A DNA stretch of 64,000 bases, taken from Terriglobia bacterium. Its GTDB lineage: Bacteria; Acidobacteriota; Terriglobia; Terriglobales; Acidobacteriaceae. Each line of letters starts with the position of its first letter. The stretch's first letter is position 1. This document shows positions 51,965 to 60,568 of the stretch, piece after piece. Location: contig JAIQFT010000006.1 of the NCBI GenBank assembly GCA_020073185.1, positions 41,173-105,172 of the forward strand, given 5' to 3'. Below the pieces are notes generated by a model, which saw nothing but the letters and a program-made list of their open reading frames with translations, did no database searches and was not told the origin of the DNA. A program made the position numbers and the translations under genes.

Positions 51965-52274
51965 TTTGGCCTCCCAAGTTACTCCGCTCATGACCGAAGC
52001 TTGAGGCGCGCTAAGCGTGTAGATTCCAACCGTTGGAGTTCGGTTGTCCTCCCCTGGAGGTCGAAACCGAGTCTGTTATGTGCCCAGCGCTTGCGCCCCT
52101 TTCTCCGGGGTAATCTCCTGCTCATAAGACCTGCAATTGGAGCCCTAAGCTCGTGCCGTACCCGCTGTTCCATGCGCTCCAGCGCGGAACTGGCAGCCCG
52201 CGGCTCCCGTCATTGACACTCCCTGGGTTTCTGCTGAAGAATGCAGGTGGCCTTCATCGCCAGTCAGGAGACTT
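51965..52274. other. Divergent intergenic region
   Basis: These 310 bases separate two divergent genes for exported or anchored proteins. They contain the minus-strand GTG ribosome-binding site at the left and CAGGAG for the coiled-coil gene at the right. A small CCCC...GGGG hairpin lies near 52095. I see no gene or repeat array. Confidence 0.45.
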
Positions 52275-53126
52275 ATGTCCGAAGAAGACGGCCGAATTAT
52301 TTCGCCAGCAGATAACCCGGATACCGAGACCTCCTCCAACGGCAGCATGCTGCGCAACGTGCTGCTTGGCATCGCCATCGTTTACGTGATTGCTTCGCTG
52401 TATTTCATCTTTGATTCCCGCGGCCGCATCGACAAGCTGGAAGCCGCGCAAACCGCCGCGAAAGCGGAAAACGCCCAGCTCCTGAAACGCCTCGGCATCA
52501 CCGAAGCCAGCCTCAAGGCCGCCAGCCAGGCCGAACAGGTCCTGGCTGAAAAAGTCGGCATGACGCAGAAGGACATCGCCTCGCGTTCCGCCGCCCTTCA
52601 GCGCCAGCAGAGAGAGGCCGAACAGCGGCTGAGCGAGCAGACCAAGCAGGTCAGCGGGGAAGTGGCCGGCGTCAAAACCGAGCTCGGCGGCGCCAAGACC
52701 GAAATCGCAACGACGCGCACCGACCTGGAAGCTACCAAGTCGAAGCTGGAGCGCGTTATGGGCGACCTCGGCGTGCAGAGCGGTCTGATCGCTCATACGC
52801 GTGAGGACCTCGAGACGCTCAAGCACCGCGGCGATCGCAACATCTACGAATTCAGTTTGCAGAAGGGCAGGCACCCCACTCCGGTATCCACCATCAGCCT
52901 GCAACTGAAAAAAGTGGACGCCAAGAAGGGCAAGTACACCCTCAACGTCATGGCCGACGACCGCACCATCGAGAAGAAAGACCGCACTTTGTTCGAGCCG
53001 CTCCAGTTCTACTCCGGACGCGATCGCAACTTGTACGAAGTCGTGGTCCTCTCGACCGAGAAGAACAAAGTGACTGGCTATCTCAGCACGCCGAAGGGCG
53101 CACCGGTCCCGATCGTGAAGCAGTAA
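52275..53126 (+). CDS. Membrane-anchored coiled-coil protein
   Basis: This 283-residue protein has a transmembrane segment (about 24-45: MLRNVLLGIAIVYVIASLYF) followed by a long coiled coil (about 50-185) rich in Ala, Glu, Lys and Gln with repeated TKTEIATTRTDLEATK-type heptads, and a C-terminal globular domain (about 190-283: IYEFSLQKGRHPTPVSTISL, GKYTLNVMADDRTIEKKDRT). The topology suggests a periplasmic rod with a terminal beta domain. No family or function recognised. Confidence 0.75.
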   Translation: MSEEDGRIISPADNPDTETSSNGSMLRNVLLGIAIVYVIASLYFIFDSRGRIDKLEAAQTAAKAENAQLLKRLGITEASLKAASQAEQVLAEKVGMTQKDIASRSAALQRQQREAEQRLSEQTKQVSGEVAGVKTELGGAKTEIATTRTDLEATKSKLERVMGDLGVQSGLIAHTREDLETLKHRGDRNIYEFSLQKGRHPTPVSTISLQLKKVDAKKGKYTLNVMADDRTIEKKDRTLFEPLQFYSGRDRNLYEVVVLSTEKNKVTGYLSTPKGAPVPIVKQ

Positions 53127-53143
53127 CGATCTGAAAACCCTGG

Positions 53144-53278
53144 ACCGCAAAGAACGCCAAGGCTGCAGAGGAAGCCACGGATCTTACGCGTCAACGCGGC
53201 TCGACCATTTCGGTTTCGATCCGTGTGCATCCGTGAAATCCGTGGCGTTTTTGTCCTTTGTGTACTTTGCGTCCTGCG
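53144..53278. repeat. Nine- and ten-nucleotide-unit arrays between genes
   Basis: Four 9-nt units (ACCGCAAAG, AACGCCAAG, GCTGCAGAG, GAAGCCACG) lie at 53144-53179. ATCCGTGTGC, ATCCGTGAA, ATCCGTGGC, then TTTGTGTAC, TTTGCGTCC follow near 53219-53273. They are related to the arrays at 31491 and 21155. Confidence 0.7.
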
Positions 53279-53331
53279 GTTTAATGTTTCGGCCTCGAAG
53301 GCCTGCACTCACAACTCGAAAGTGCCCACTC

Positions 53332-53853
53332 ATGTACCCCGGCTACGCGGTTCTCCTACAGATCGTCGCCCGCACACTCGTCATTTACCTGGTCGTGCTG
53401 ATCGGCGTTCGTCTCAGCGGCAAGCGCGAAGTCGGCCAGATGACCCCGTTCGACCTCACGCTCCTGCTGCTCATCAGCAACGCGGTGCAGAACGCCATGA
53501 CCGGCCCCGACACTTCGCTCCTCGGCGGCATCGTCGCCGCCGCTACCCTGCTGGTGGTGAATTATCTGGTGGCTGAAGTGTCCGGTAAGGACCGACGTTT
53601 ACGGCGTGTCATCGAGGGCTCGCCCACGTTGCTGGTACACAACGGCCAAGTGCTCGAGTCGCACTTGGCGCGTGAGCACGTCTCGCACGACGAACTCATG
53701 CGCGCGCTGCGCGAGCACGGCATCGGCGACCTGGGCGATGTGGCGCTCGCCGTCCTGGAGGTGGACGGCTCCATCAGCGCGCTGAAGTACGACGACATCA
53801 CTGCCGCCGCCCAGCCGCACAAGCGCCTGAAATTCCTGCGCAAGAATCAGTAA
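53332..53853 (+). CDS. DUF421 (YetF-like) membrane protein
   Basis: This is a 173-residue protein from ATG 53332; upstream in-frame codons fall in the repeat array. Three transmembrane helices (VARTLVIYLVVLIGVRLSG, FDLTLLLLISNAVQNAM, LLGGIVAAATLLVVNYLVAE) precede the soluble DUF421 domain with GSPTLLVHNGQVLESHLARE and LGDVALAVLEVDGSISALKY. YetF-type proteins affect envelope properties in spore formers, but their molecular function is unknown. It is convergent with, and 4 bases from, the sigma factor gene. Confidence 0.87.
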   Translation: MYPGYAVLLQIVARTLVIYLVVLIGVRLSGKREVGQMTPFDLTLLLLISNAVQNAMTGPDTSLLGGIVAAATLLVVNYLVAEVSGKDRRLRRVIEGSPTLLVHNGQVLESHLAREHVSHDELMRALREHGIGDLGDVALAVLEVDGSISALKYDDITAAAQPHKRLKFLRKNQ

Positions 53854-53857
53854 CGGT

Positions 53858-54388
53858 TCAGCCCGCTTTTCGCGCCGATAACTGCAGCTTGCACACTGCC
53901 CGGCTGAAGGTCCGCGCAACCGTCTCTTCGGAAGCGTCCAGGATTTGCGCCACGGTCCGCAGCGCCAGATGCTGGTCCGCTTTCAGGGTGAACACCAGCC
54001 GTTCGCGGGCCGACAATTGCCCCACGGTCTCCGCCGCCGATTGCGTACGAGCAGCTTCCTTTTTCGCCCACTCCAGCCACTGCGCGGCTGCCAGCCGGTA
54101 CAGCCAGATGTACAACGACTCGGTCTTGCGCCGCGCCAGTCCCTGATATGCGGCGATCAGCGTCGCGTGGCAGAGCTCCAGCGCTTCCTGCTGCGATGAC
54201 GTCAGCATCAGCAGCAAGGCGAGGATCGCCTCGTCGTAGCGCGTGGAGAGTTTCTCAAACGCCTGCGCGTTTCCGCCTTCCGCTTGCCGGATCAACCGCT
54301 CGTCCGGTTCGTCGGGAGACATCGGGCTGCGTCCGGCAACCGGTTCCGGTGCGTACCCGGCAGTGCGAATTGTCGCTTTCAACCACAT
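53858..54388 (-). CDS. ECF-type RNA polymerase sigma factor
   Basis: This is a 176-residue protein, or 154 residues if the ATG at 54322 (MSPDEPDERLIRQAEGGNAQ) is used. Region 2 spans DERLIRQAEGGNAQAFEKLS to LYIWLYRLAAAQWLEW, and region 4 is QLSARERLVFTLKADQHLAL then VAQILDASEETVARTFSRAV. It is the last gene of a minus-strand operon after a SpoIIE-type phosphatase, 11 bases downstream of it. No anti-sigma or anti-anti-sigma gene is present in the operon. Confidence 0.85.
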   Translation of the reverse strand: MWLKATIRTAGYAPEPVAGRSPMSPDEPDERLIRQAEGGNAQAFEKLSTRYDEAILALLLMLTSSQQEALELCHATLIAAYQGLARRKTESLYIWLYRLAAAQWLEWAKKEAARTQSAAETVGQLSARERLVFTLKADQHLALRTVAQILDASEETVARTFSRAVCKLQLSARKAG

Positions 54389-54399
54389 GGTCGTCGCGC

Positions 54400-55281
54400 T
54401 CAGGCGCGGAACTCTTCCGCCGGGCGGATCACCAGCAGGCTGACATCGTCATGTCGCGGCTTCTCGCCGGCAAAGTCTTGCACCGCGCCCAGGACCGAGA
54501 ACAGCACGGCCTGCGCCGACTCCTTCGCATGCTCGCGCGCTTCTCCTACCAGGCGGACATGACCGAAATCCTCGTCGGCCGCGTTGCGGCACTCCAAGAC
54601 GCCATCGGTGCAGCCCAGCAGCAGGTCGCCCGGACAAAGCTCGACGCGCGCCGATTCGTACGCCGCGCCGCTCACCACGCCGAGCAATGGCCCGCCCGCT
54701 TCTAACTTCTCCACCGAGCCGGCGCGCCGCAGCGCCAGCGGCGCCGGATGTCCCGCGTTGCAGTACTCCATCTGCCCTGATTCGCAATCGAGAACCAGAA
54801 GGACAATCGACGTGTACGGTATCGCCGGTTGCAATCCGCACAAATCCTCATTCAGTTCACGCATGACCGCTGCCGGGCGCTGATGTGCCGTCGCCAGGCA
54901 GCGGATCAGGCTGACCAGGTGCGTGAACCACATCGCCGCCGCCAGACCCTTGCCGGAGATGTCGCCGAGCGCAATCCAGGTCCGCGTGCCGATGTCCGTC
55001 GCGCTCACGAAGTCCCCCGCAAGGTGCCGGACAGGGAATATCTCGCTGGCGATCTCGAAGCGCCCACGCAGCAACTGCCGTGGCCCGCTCAGCCGCCGCT
55101 GCACCTGCGCCGCTTCGAACAATTCCTGGTGGATCTCGCGGCGTTCGCGCTCCAGCGTGGCAACTCTCAGTTCAAGATCTTCGGCCTTCGACGGACCCTT
55201 AGCGCGCTTTTTCCCTGCACCCGCGTTCACCATCAAGTAAGGGTCGTCCTGAGGCGCATGGTTATAACCGCTGCTTGCCAT
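54400..55281 (-). CDS. PP2C (SpoIIE/RsbU-type) serine phosphatase
   Basis: This 293-residue protein has a coiled-coil N-terminus (about 30-65: AEDLELRVATLERERREIHQ) and a PPM phosphatase domain (about 75-290). Metal-binding motifs are visible: HLAGDFVSATD (first Asp), GDISGKGLAAAMWFTHLVS, GCTDGVLECRNA and the final RHDDVSLLVIRP. Such enzymes dephosphorylate anti-anti-sigma proteins in partner switches. Its gene neighbours are a response regulator and an ECF sigma factor, and no RsbV/RsbW pair is nearby, so its target is unknown. Confidence 0.92.
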   Translation of the reverse strand: MASSGYNHAPQDDPYLMVNAGAGKKRAKGPSKAEDLELRVATLERERREIHQELFEAAQVQRRLSGPRQLLRGRFEIASEIFPVRHLAGDFVSATDIGTRTWIALGDISGKGLAAAMWFTHLVSLIRCLATAHQRPAAVMRELNEDLCGLQPAIPYTSIVLLVLDCESGQMEYCNAGHPAPLALRRAGSVEKLEAGGPLLGVVSGAAYESARVELCPGDLLLGCTDGVLECRNAADEDFGHVRLVGEAREHAKESAQAVLFSVLGAVQDFAGEKPRHDDVSLLVIRPAEEFRA

Positions 55282-55309
55282 CCTTGTTCTCCAGCGTGGC
55301 TCTCACGCG

Positions 55310-55990
55310 TCAGCCAACGAACTTGTACCCCACACCATGAACGGTAAGGAAAAACTGCGGCTGCTCGGGGTTGGGCTCGAGCTTTTGCCGCAGGCGAACG
55401 ATGTGTGCGTCCACGGTTCGCGTGGTCGGAAAGCGCTCGTAGCCCCAGACGTCGCCCAGCAGACGGTCGCGGCTCAAGGTTTCGCCGCTGTGGTTGATGA
55501 AATATTTCAGCAACTCGAATTCCTTCGCCGACACTTCCACGGCCTTGCCGCGGCGCGTCACCCGGCATTTCTTCAGGTCCACCGAAATATCGGAGAACCC
55601 CATGCAGTCGCCGTTCGCGCCGGCGTGCGGCGCCCGCCGCAGCACCGCCTTGGTGCGCGCCAGAAGTTCGCGAATGCTGAATGGCTTGGTGACGTAGTCG
55701 TCTGCTCCCAATTCCAGTCCTACCACCTTGTCCACCTCCTGTCCGCGCGCGGTGAGCATGATGATCGGCATGGACGGCCGCTTCGCCTTGAGCTGCTTGC
55801 ATACATCGAGTCCGCTCATCCTCGGCATCATGACGTCGAGTAGGACCAAGTCGGGTGACTCCTTCAGCGCGCGCTCCAGTCCGTCCACCCCGTCGTACGC
55901 CGCTACCACCTCGTAGCCCTCAAACTCGAAGTTGTCCCTCAGCCCGGCCACCATGTTGGGTTCGTCTTCGATGATCAGAATCTTGCTCAT
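55310..55990 (-). CDS. OmpR/PhoB family response regulator
   Basis: This 226-residue regulator has a receiver domain with DE (about 9-10), phospho-acceptor Asp 52 in LVLLDVMMPRMSG and Lys 103 in DDYVTKPFS, and a C-terminal winged helix (about 130-225: VDLKKCRVTRRGKAVEVSAK, VDAHIVRLRQKLEPNPEQPQ, HGVGYKFVG). It starts immediately after the stop of the histidine kinase gene (TAAATG), so the two are translated together and are the likely cognate pair. Confidence 0.96.
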   Translation of the reverse strand: MSKILIIEDEPNMVAGLRDNFEFEGYEVVAAYDGVDGLERALKESPDLVLLDVMMPRMSGLDVCKQLKAKRPSMPIIMLTARGQEVDKVVGLELGADDYVTKPFSIRELLARTKAVLRRAPHAGANGDCMGFSDISVDLKKCRVTRRGKAVEVSAKEFELLKYFINHSGETLSRDRLLGDVWGYERFPTTRTVDAHIVRLRQKLEPNPEQPQFFLTVHGVGYKFVG

Positions 55991-57682
55991 TTACGCCACC
56001 CCCACGCCTTGTTTCATGTCAGGCCCGCTCGCTGCGACCACCGCTGGCGACACCGGGAGCACCAGGCTGAACTTGCTGCCCTGGCCGGGCGTACTCTCCA
56101 CCGACACGTCACCGCCGTGGGCATGCGCGATGTGGCGCACCAGGCACAGCCCCAACCCGCTCCCCTTCGTGTTGTGCACCAGCGGATCGCAAACCCGATA
56201 AAACTTCTCGAATATCTTGGGCTGTTCGTCGCGAGGAATTCCGATCCCGTGGTCCACCACCTCCAGCTTCACCGATCCGTTGATGCGCTTCAGGTTCACC
56301 GCCAGGTACCGGTCCTGCGACGAATACTTGATCGCATTGTTCACCAGGTTGAGCAGCGAGCGCGCAATCGCTTCGCGGTCCACTAGCACGGGCGGAATGT
56401 CCTCGGCGATGTGTTCCTCGAACCTGAATCCGTGCTGCTCGATCTGGTAGCGATACGAATCCAGCGTGGTGCGCACCAGTTCCGGCAGGTTGGTTTCGCG
56501 GAAGTCATATTCCTTGCGTCCCGCCTCGATGCGCGAAAAGTCAAGGATATTGTTGATCAGCGCCGTCAGCCGCTCGCTCTCCTTGCGAATGGTGCAGTAA
56601 TACTCCTGCTTTTTCTCCGGGTTGGGCACGCGTCCCAGCTCCAGGGTCTCGGCATACAGGCGGATCAGGGCCAGTGGCGTCCGCAACTCATGCGAGACGT
56701 TCGACACGAAATCCGACTTGGTTTTCGCCAGTTCCACTTCTTTTTTTACGCCGCGATACGTCAGCACGATCCCGGCCGCCAGCAGCAGTGACAACCCTCC
56801 CAGCACCAGGAAGCTGGTGCGCAAGAATTTTTGTCCGATGGCCTCCACCGTGGTGCCGCGGAATTTCATGGCCAGCATCAGCCCGGGAAAGCCCGCTTCC
56901 AGCTTGCGCTCCATCTCCGGAGTGCCGCCGTCCCAATCGGAGCAGGCCGCCAGCGGTGGCTCCTTCGGCTGATGAATCATCATCACCGCCTCCGAGTGCC
57001 CATTGTTATTGCTTTTTGCGTCGGTCTCACTCTCCGCCATCATCGCGTTCATCATTTCGGGGAAGAGCTTGTCCTGGAGATAATCGGGATCAAAGACCAT
57101 GCCGCCGATGGCGTTGTTGTTTTCATTGACCGGGAAGAACACCAACGCCTCATACACCTGCTTGCCGTCCCGGGTGACCGAGTCCGGGTAGGTGGCATAC
57201 GGTCGTTCACCCTTGCTTTGCATTTTGTGCAGCTTTTCCAAGATCGACGCGCCTTCCAGGTCGAACCACCCGGTGATCATGCTGCCCAGCTTTTCGCCCT
57301 CGGCGCCGACCTCGGCCGCTTTTAAATGCCGCGATTGCGAGCGCACGACCGTCCCTTTCCCTTTGGCCCAGGTGAAGACGTGCGCCGCATAGGGATGCGT
57401 TTTCAGGATCGCCTCCAGCTTGCTTCCAGCCGCCGAATCGAACGCGCAGGGAACCTTGGGCTGGACCTCGTCTACCATCTCGTAGGACTTGCGTGCCAGG
57501 CGCTTTTCCGTGATTGCCATCATGTGCTGGAAGTCGCGCTGGATGGCCGCCTCGATCGCCTTGTCGCGCTGGATGCTGCGCAAGTGCAGCACGCTAAAGC
57601 CAATCAGCGCCGCCGCCGGAAACACCACGAATCCCAGTGTGACCAGCAGCCTCATTCGCTCGCCACGCGGTCGTTTTGCCAT
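55991..57682 (-). CDS. Transmembrane sensor histidine kinase
   Basis: This is a 563-residue kinase from ATG 57682 (an ATG six codons upstream is also possible). Transmembrane helices at about 12-30 and 275-300 enclose a periplasmic sensor of about 240 residues. The HisKA phospho-acceptor is in SDFVSNVSHELRTPLALIRL (about 330), followed by NNILDFSRIEAG, the N box LLNLVNNAIKYSS and G boxes DHGIGIPRDEQ and GSGLGLCLVRHIA. This is the PhoR/WalK-like class. It heads a four-gene operon (kinase, regulator, phosphatase, sigma factor). Confidence 0.95.
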   Translation of the reverse strand: MAKRPRGERMRLLVTLGFVVFPAAALIGFSVLHLRSIQRDKAIEAAIQRDFQHMMAITEKRLARKSYEMVDEVQPKVPCAFDSAAGSKLEAILKTHPYAAHVFTWAKGKGTVVRSQSRHLKAAEVGAEGEKLGSMITGWFDLEGASILEKLHKMQSKGERPYATYPDSVTRDGKQVYEALVFFPVNENNNAIGGMVFDPDYLQDKLFPEMMNAMMAESETDAKSNNNGHSEAVMMIHQPKEPPLAACSDWDGGTPEMERKLEAGFPGLMLAMKFRGTTVEAIGQKFLRTSFLVLGGLSLLLAAGIVLTYRGVKKEVELAKTKSDFVSNVSHELRTPLALIRLYAETLELGRVPNPEKKQEYYCTIRKESERLTALINNILDFSRIEAGRKEYDFRETNLPELVRTTLDSYRYQIEQHGFRFEEHIAEDIPPVLVDREAIARSLLNLVNNAIKYSSQDRYLAVNLKRINGSVKLEVVDHGIGIPRDEQPKIFEKFYRVCDPLVHNTKGSGLGLCLVRHIAHAHGGDVSVESTPGQGSKFSLVLPVSPAVVAASGPDMKQGVGVA

Positions 57683-57970
57683 CGCTGATGTACCTCCCAC
57701 CTGTCCCCAAAGCGTTCACACAATAGCTAATTCGGTCCTCGCAGATGTGAAATCGAAGTAAAAAGAAGTAAAAAATTGTTAAACTTACTCCGTCCGTCGG
57801 CCGCATCGGCCTTCTCAGCCCTGCCGGTGGGACGTTGCCGGGATGTGCGTCCGCCGCTGCGCCCCGTCCCAACTTGGACATCGCCGCGTATTCGCCAAGA
57901 AAGCATGTGCCTTTTCGCGCTCTGTCGCTGATATGCTTCAGCAGGCGGTCCGTAGACATAGGTGCCATCA

Positions 57971-58992
57971 ATGGCTGAAGCCGTTTTCGTTGCCGATATC
58001 GGGGCGAACAAACTATCTGCCGCGGTTCTCGACCGCGACGGCAAGGTGCTGGCGCGCAGGACGGAATCCCTGGATCTTTCCGCAACCCAGGCGCCGGTGA
58101 AGCAGATCGCACGCATCGCCGACGAGCTGTCCAACGGGAAGCCCCGCTTCTGCGCCGCCGGGATCGCCGTCGCCGGGCTGGTTCGCTGCGATGGCACGGT
58201 CTGCACCGGATACGTTCCGGGGTGGGATAAAGTTCCCCTCGCTCGTTTACTTCAAGCCAAGCTCCGAATCCCCATATTCGTAGTCAGCGACCGCAGTGCC
58301 GCCGTGCTGGGCGAAACCTGGCGCGGGGCGGGCCGCGGCCGCAACAACGTCATTGCCCTCACCGTCGGCGCCAGCGTTGGCGCCGGCATCATCTGTGGGG
58401 GCCGGTTGCTGCGTGGTGCGCACGATCTCTCCGGCGCGGCGGGTTGGATGGCCGTCTGCGATAGCGACGGGTTCGAGGTGCGCAAATTCGGCGGGCTGGA
58501 AGCGTTTGTTTCCGAGCCGGCCATCGTTCGCGCCGCCAAGAAAGCGATGCAGACAGGGGTTGGCGAAGAACTCGCTGAGTTCGATGGGGACGCCTTCACC
58601 GCCGAAGACGTTGCTGAACTCGCCCGCCGCGGCAACGTCTGCAGCTCTACCGCCGCGCCGGGAAGCTGCTGGGACTGGCGGTCGCCAACTTGATCAGTCT
58701 TTTCGATCCCGACGTGGTGGTGTTGGGCGGCAGCCTGGCGTCGGCCAGCGACCTGTTCTGGGACGAACTGACGCACACCGCCCTGGCACGCTGCTTTCCG
58801 ATGTCCGCGCGCCTGGCACGCATCCGCATCAGCGGCCTGGGAGAAGATGCCAACCTCCACGGCGCCGGCTATCTGGCGTGGCGGGGAGCCAACGCGGCGG
58901 CGTCTCCGCCGGCTTCCTATGAAGACCCTCACCAGGTTTCGGCTACAAAGGTTAAGAAGAAGCACGCCGGGGCACACGCGGCCACAAGATAA
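57971..58992 (+). pseudogene. ROK family sugar kinase/regulator interrupted by a frameshift
   Basis: Two overlapping reading frames encode consecutive parts of one ROK protein. The first (57971-58693) has the ATP loop FVADIGANKLSAAVLDRDGK and TVGASVGAGIICGG. The second, one frame back, continues LYRRAGKLLGLAVANLISLF and DPDVVVLGGSLASASDLFWD to 58992. The break is near 58630-58640 and corresponds to loss of one base. No slippery heptamer is evident, so this is a pseudogene or a sequencing error. The ROK zinc motif (CxCGxxGC) is replaced by VRKFGGLEAF, so the protein was atypical even before the break. It lies beside an MFS transporter, so a sugar kinase role is plausible. Confidence 0.75.
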
Positions 58993-59028
58993 TCCGAACT
59001 CGAGACCGGCAGACATCTGACCTCTCTC

Positions 59029-60231
59029 ATGCCCGAATCTCCCGTGCCGAATGACACCCTGCGCCGCGCTCCTCTATTCCTGTCGGCCTGCGGGGGATTG
59101 CTGGTTTTCGGCGTGGTGATGGTTCTGCTGGGCACCCTGTTTGGCTTGCCGGAATCGCGCGCCCGGCTGGACGTGAGCGACATGGTTCGCCAGGGGAACC
59201 TGCAGACCCTGCTGCTGTTCGGTGTCTTCCTGGCGACCGTGGCGGCGGGGCCGCTGATTGACCGTTACGGCAACAAGCTAGTGCTGGTCGTCTCCGCATT
59301 TCTTGCCACGCTGGCGCTGGCGGGGTTCGTCGTCGTCGCCGGCTATTCGATGGCACTGGTATTCGGCGTTGTGCTCGGCATCGGCGGCGGCGGCCTGAAC
59401 ATGGCAACCAACGTCTTGGTTTCCGACATTTTCCCAGACGACCGCGGCGCCCGGTTGAACCTGCTGGCCGTCTTCTTCGGCGTCGGCGCGCTGTTGGTTC
59501 CCTTGGCGGCGGCGGTGGCGGGAGCCAAGCACATCACGGGGGTGATGGCCGCCGCTGCCGTGATTGCGGCCGCCTGCATGGTTTCCTACTTGCTGCTCGC
59601 GTTTCCCCCAGCGCGCGAGGCCAGCGGATTCTCCCTGCGTGAAGCCGGCAAGGTGGTGCGCTATCCCGGCATGCTGCTGTTCGCGTTCCTGCTGTTTTTC
59701 GAATCGGGCAATGAAGCCGCTTTGCTGGGCTGGACCTCCACGTGGGCCGGCGCCATGGGCGCCGGAGTGCGCACCGCCACCCTGGTGCTGGCACTGTTTC
59801 AGGCCATGATGATGCTCGGCAGAATTGGCGCCAGCCGCCTGCTTCGCGTCGTTCGCGAGGACCAACTGGTGTTGGGCAGCGCCCTGGGCGCGCTGGCCAG
59901 CATGGCGATTCTCGTAAGCGCGCGCTCCATTCTAGGGCTCGCGCTGGGAGCTGCGCTGGGCGGGCTGACCTTCGCGTCCATTTATCCCACCATGCTGGCG
60001 ATGGCCGGCAATCATTACCGCGGTTTTGCCGGCACCGTGTTCGGCGTGCTGTTTGCCGTCGGTCTGTCGGGAGGCATGGTCTTCCCCTGGAGCATCGGCC
60101 ATCTGTCGCATTCGGTCGGCTTCCGCGCAGGCATGGCTATGCCCTTGTGCGGGGCAGTTATGATTTGCGCGCTCCTGCTGGTGATCCGGGCGCGGGATGG
60201 GGCAAATCTTAGCGACGGATTACACCGATGA
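59029..60231 (+). CDS. MFS transporter
   Basis: This is a 400-residue permease with about 12 hydrophobic segments, for example LSACGGLLVFGVVMVLLGTL, LQTLLLFGVFLATVAAG followed by PLIDRYGNKLVLV (the conserved MFS loop after helix 2), GVVLGIGGGGLNMATNVLVS and the symmetric C-terminal half ending CGAVMICALLLVI. It resembles FucP/glucose-type sugar permeases in layout. It follows the broken ROK gene by 36 bases, which points to sugar uptake, but the substrate is not evident. Confidence 0.87.
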   Translation: MPESPVPNDTLRRAPLFLSACGGLLVFGVVMVLLGTLFGLPESRARLDVSDMVRQGNLQTLLLFGVFLATVAAGPLIDRYGNKLVLVVSAFLATLALAGFVVVAGYSMALVFGVVLGIGGGGLNMATNVLVSDIFPDDRGARLNLLAVFFGVGALLVPLAAAVAGAKHITGVMAAAAVIAAACMVSYLLLAFPPAREASGFSLREAGKVVRYPGMLLFAFLLFFESGNEAALLGWTSTWAGAMGAGVRTATLVLALFQAMMMLGRIGASRLLRVVREDQLVLGSALGALASMAILVSARSILGLALGAALGGLTFASIYPTMLAMAGNHYRGFAGTVFGVLFAVGLSGGMVFPWSIGHLSHSVGFRAGMAMPLCGAVMICALLLVIRARDGANLSDGLHR

Positions 60232-60568
60232 ACCCGGCAGTGCTGGCGCGGTCGTAACTCCTCGGCTCCGTAGTTGACTGCGCCATCAAGCCTAGAGCTT
60301 TCAAGCTGATTTCGTGTTTGACGGCGAGTCGTCGAGGATCGCAGCTTTAGCCATTGGCATCCGCTCAGAATACAGGGTCTGCCAGTCGTCTATTGACATA
60401 CCTTTTCGGATCTGGCCGACTCGTCGAGTCGATATTGACGGGCTACTTTCTTCTGCCGCAACGCGGCGCGGTTCGCAACTGGCCATGCATCCCCTTCTCA
60501 CCACTTTCGCCCGCCCTCGTCTGCCGCAAGTTGCATTTCCTCCTCCTCCCCGCCATAATTCCGCTCCC
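60232..60568. other. Intergenic region before a secreted TPR gene
   Basis: These 337 bases hold no convincing gene. A TTGACA at 60393-60398 and a TTGACG at 60435-60440 lack good -10 partners. Base composition is lower in GC in the first half. No repeat array is seen. Confidence 0.45.
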
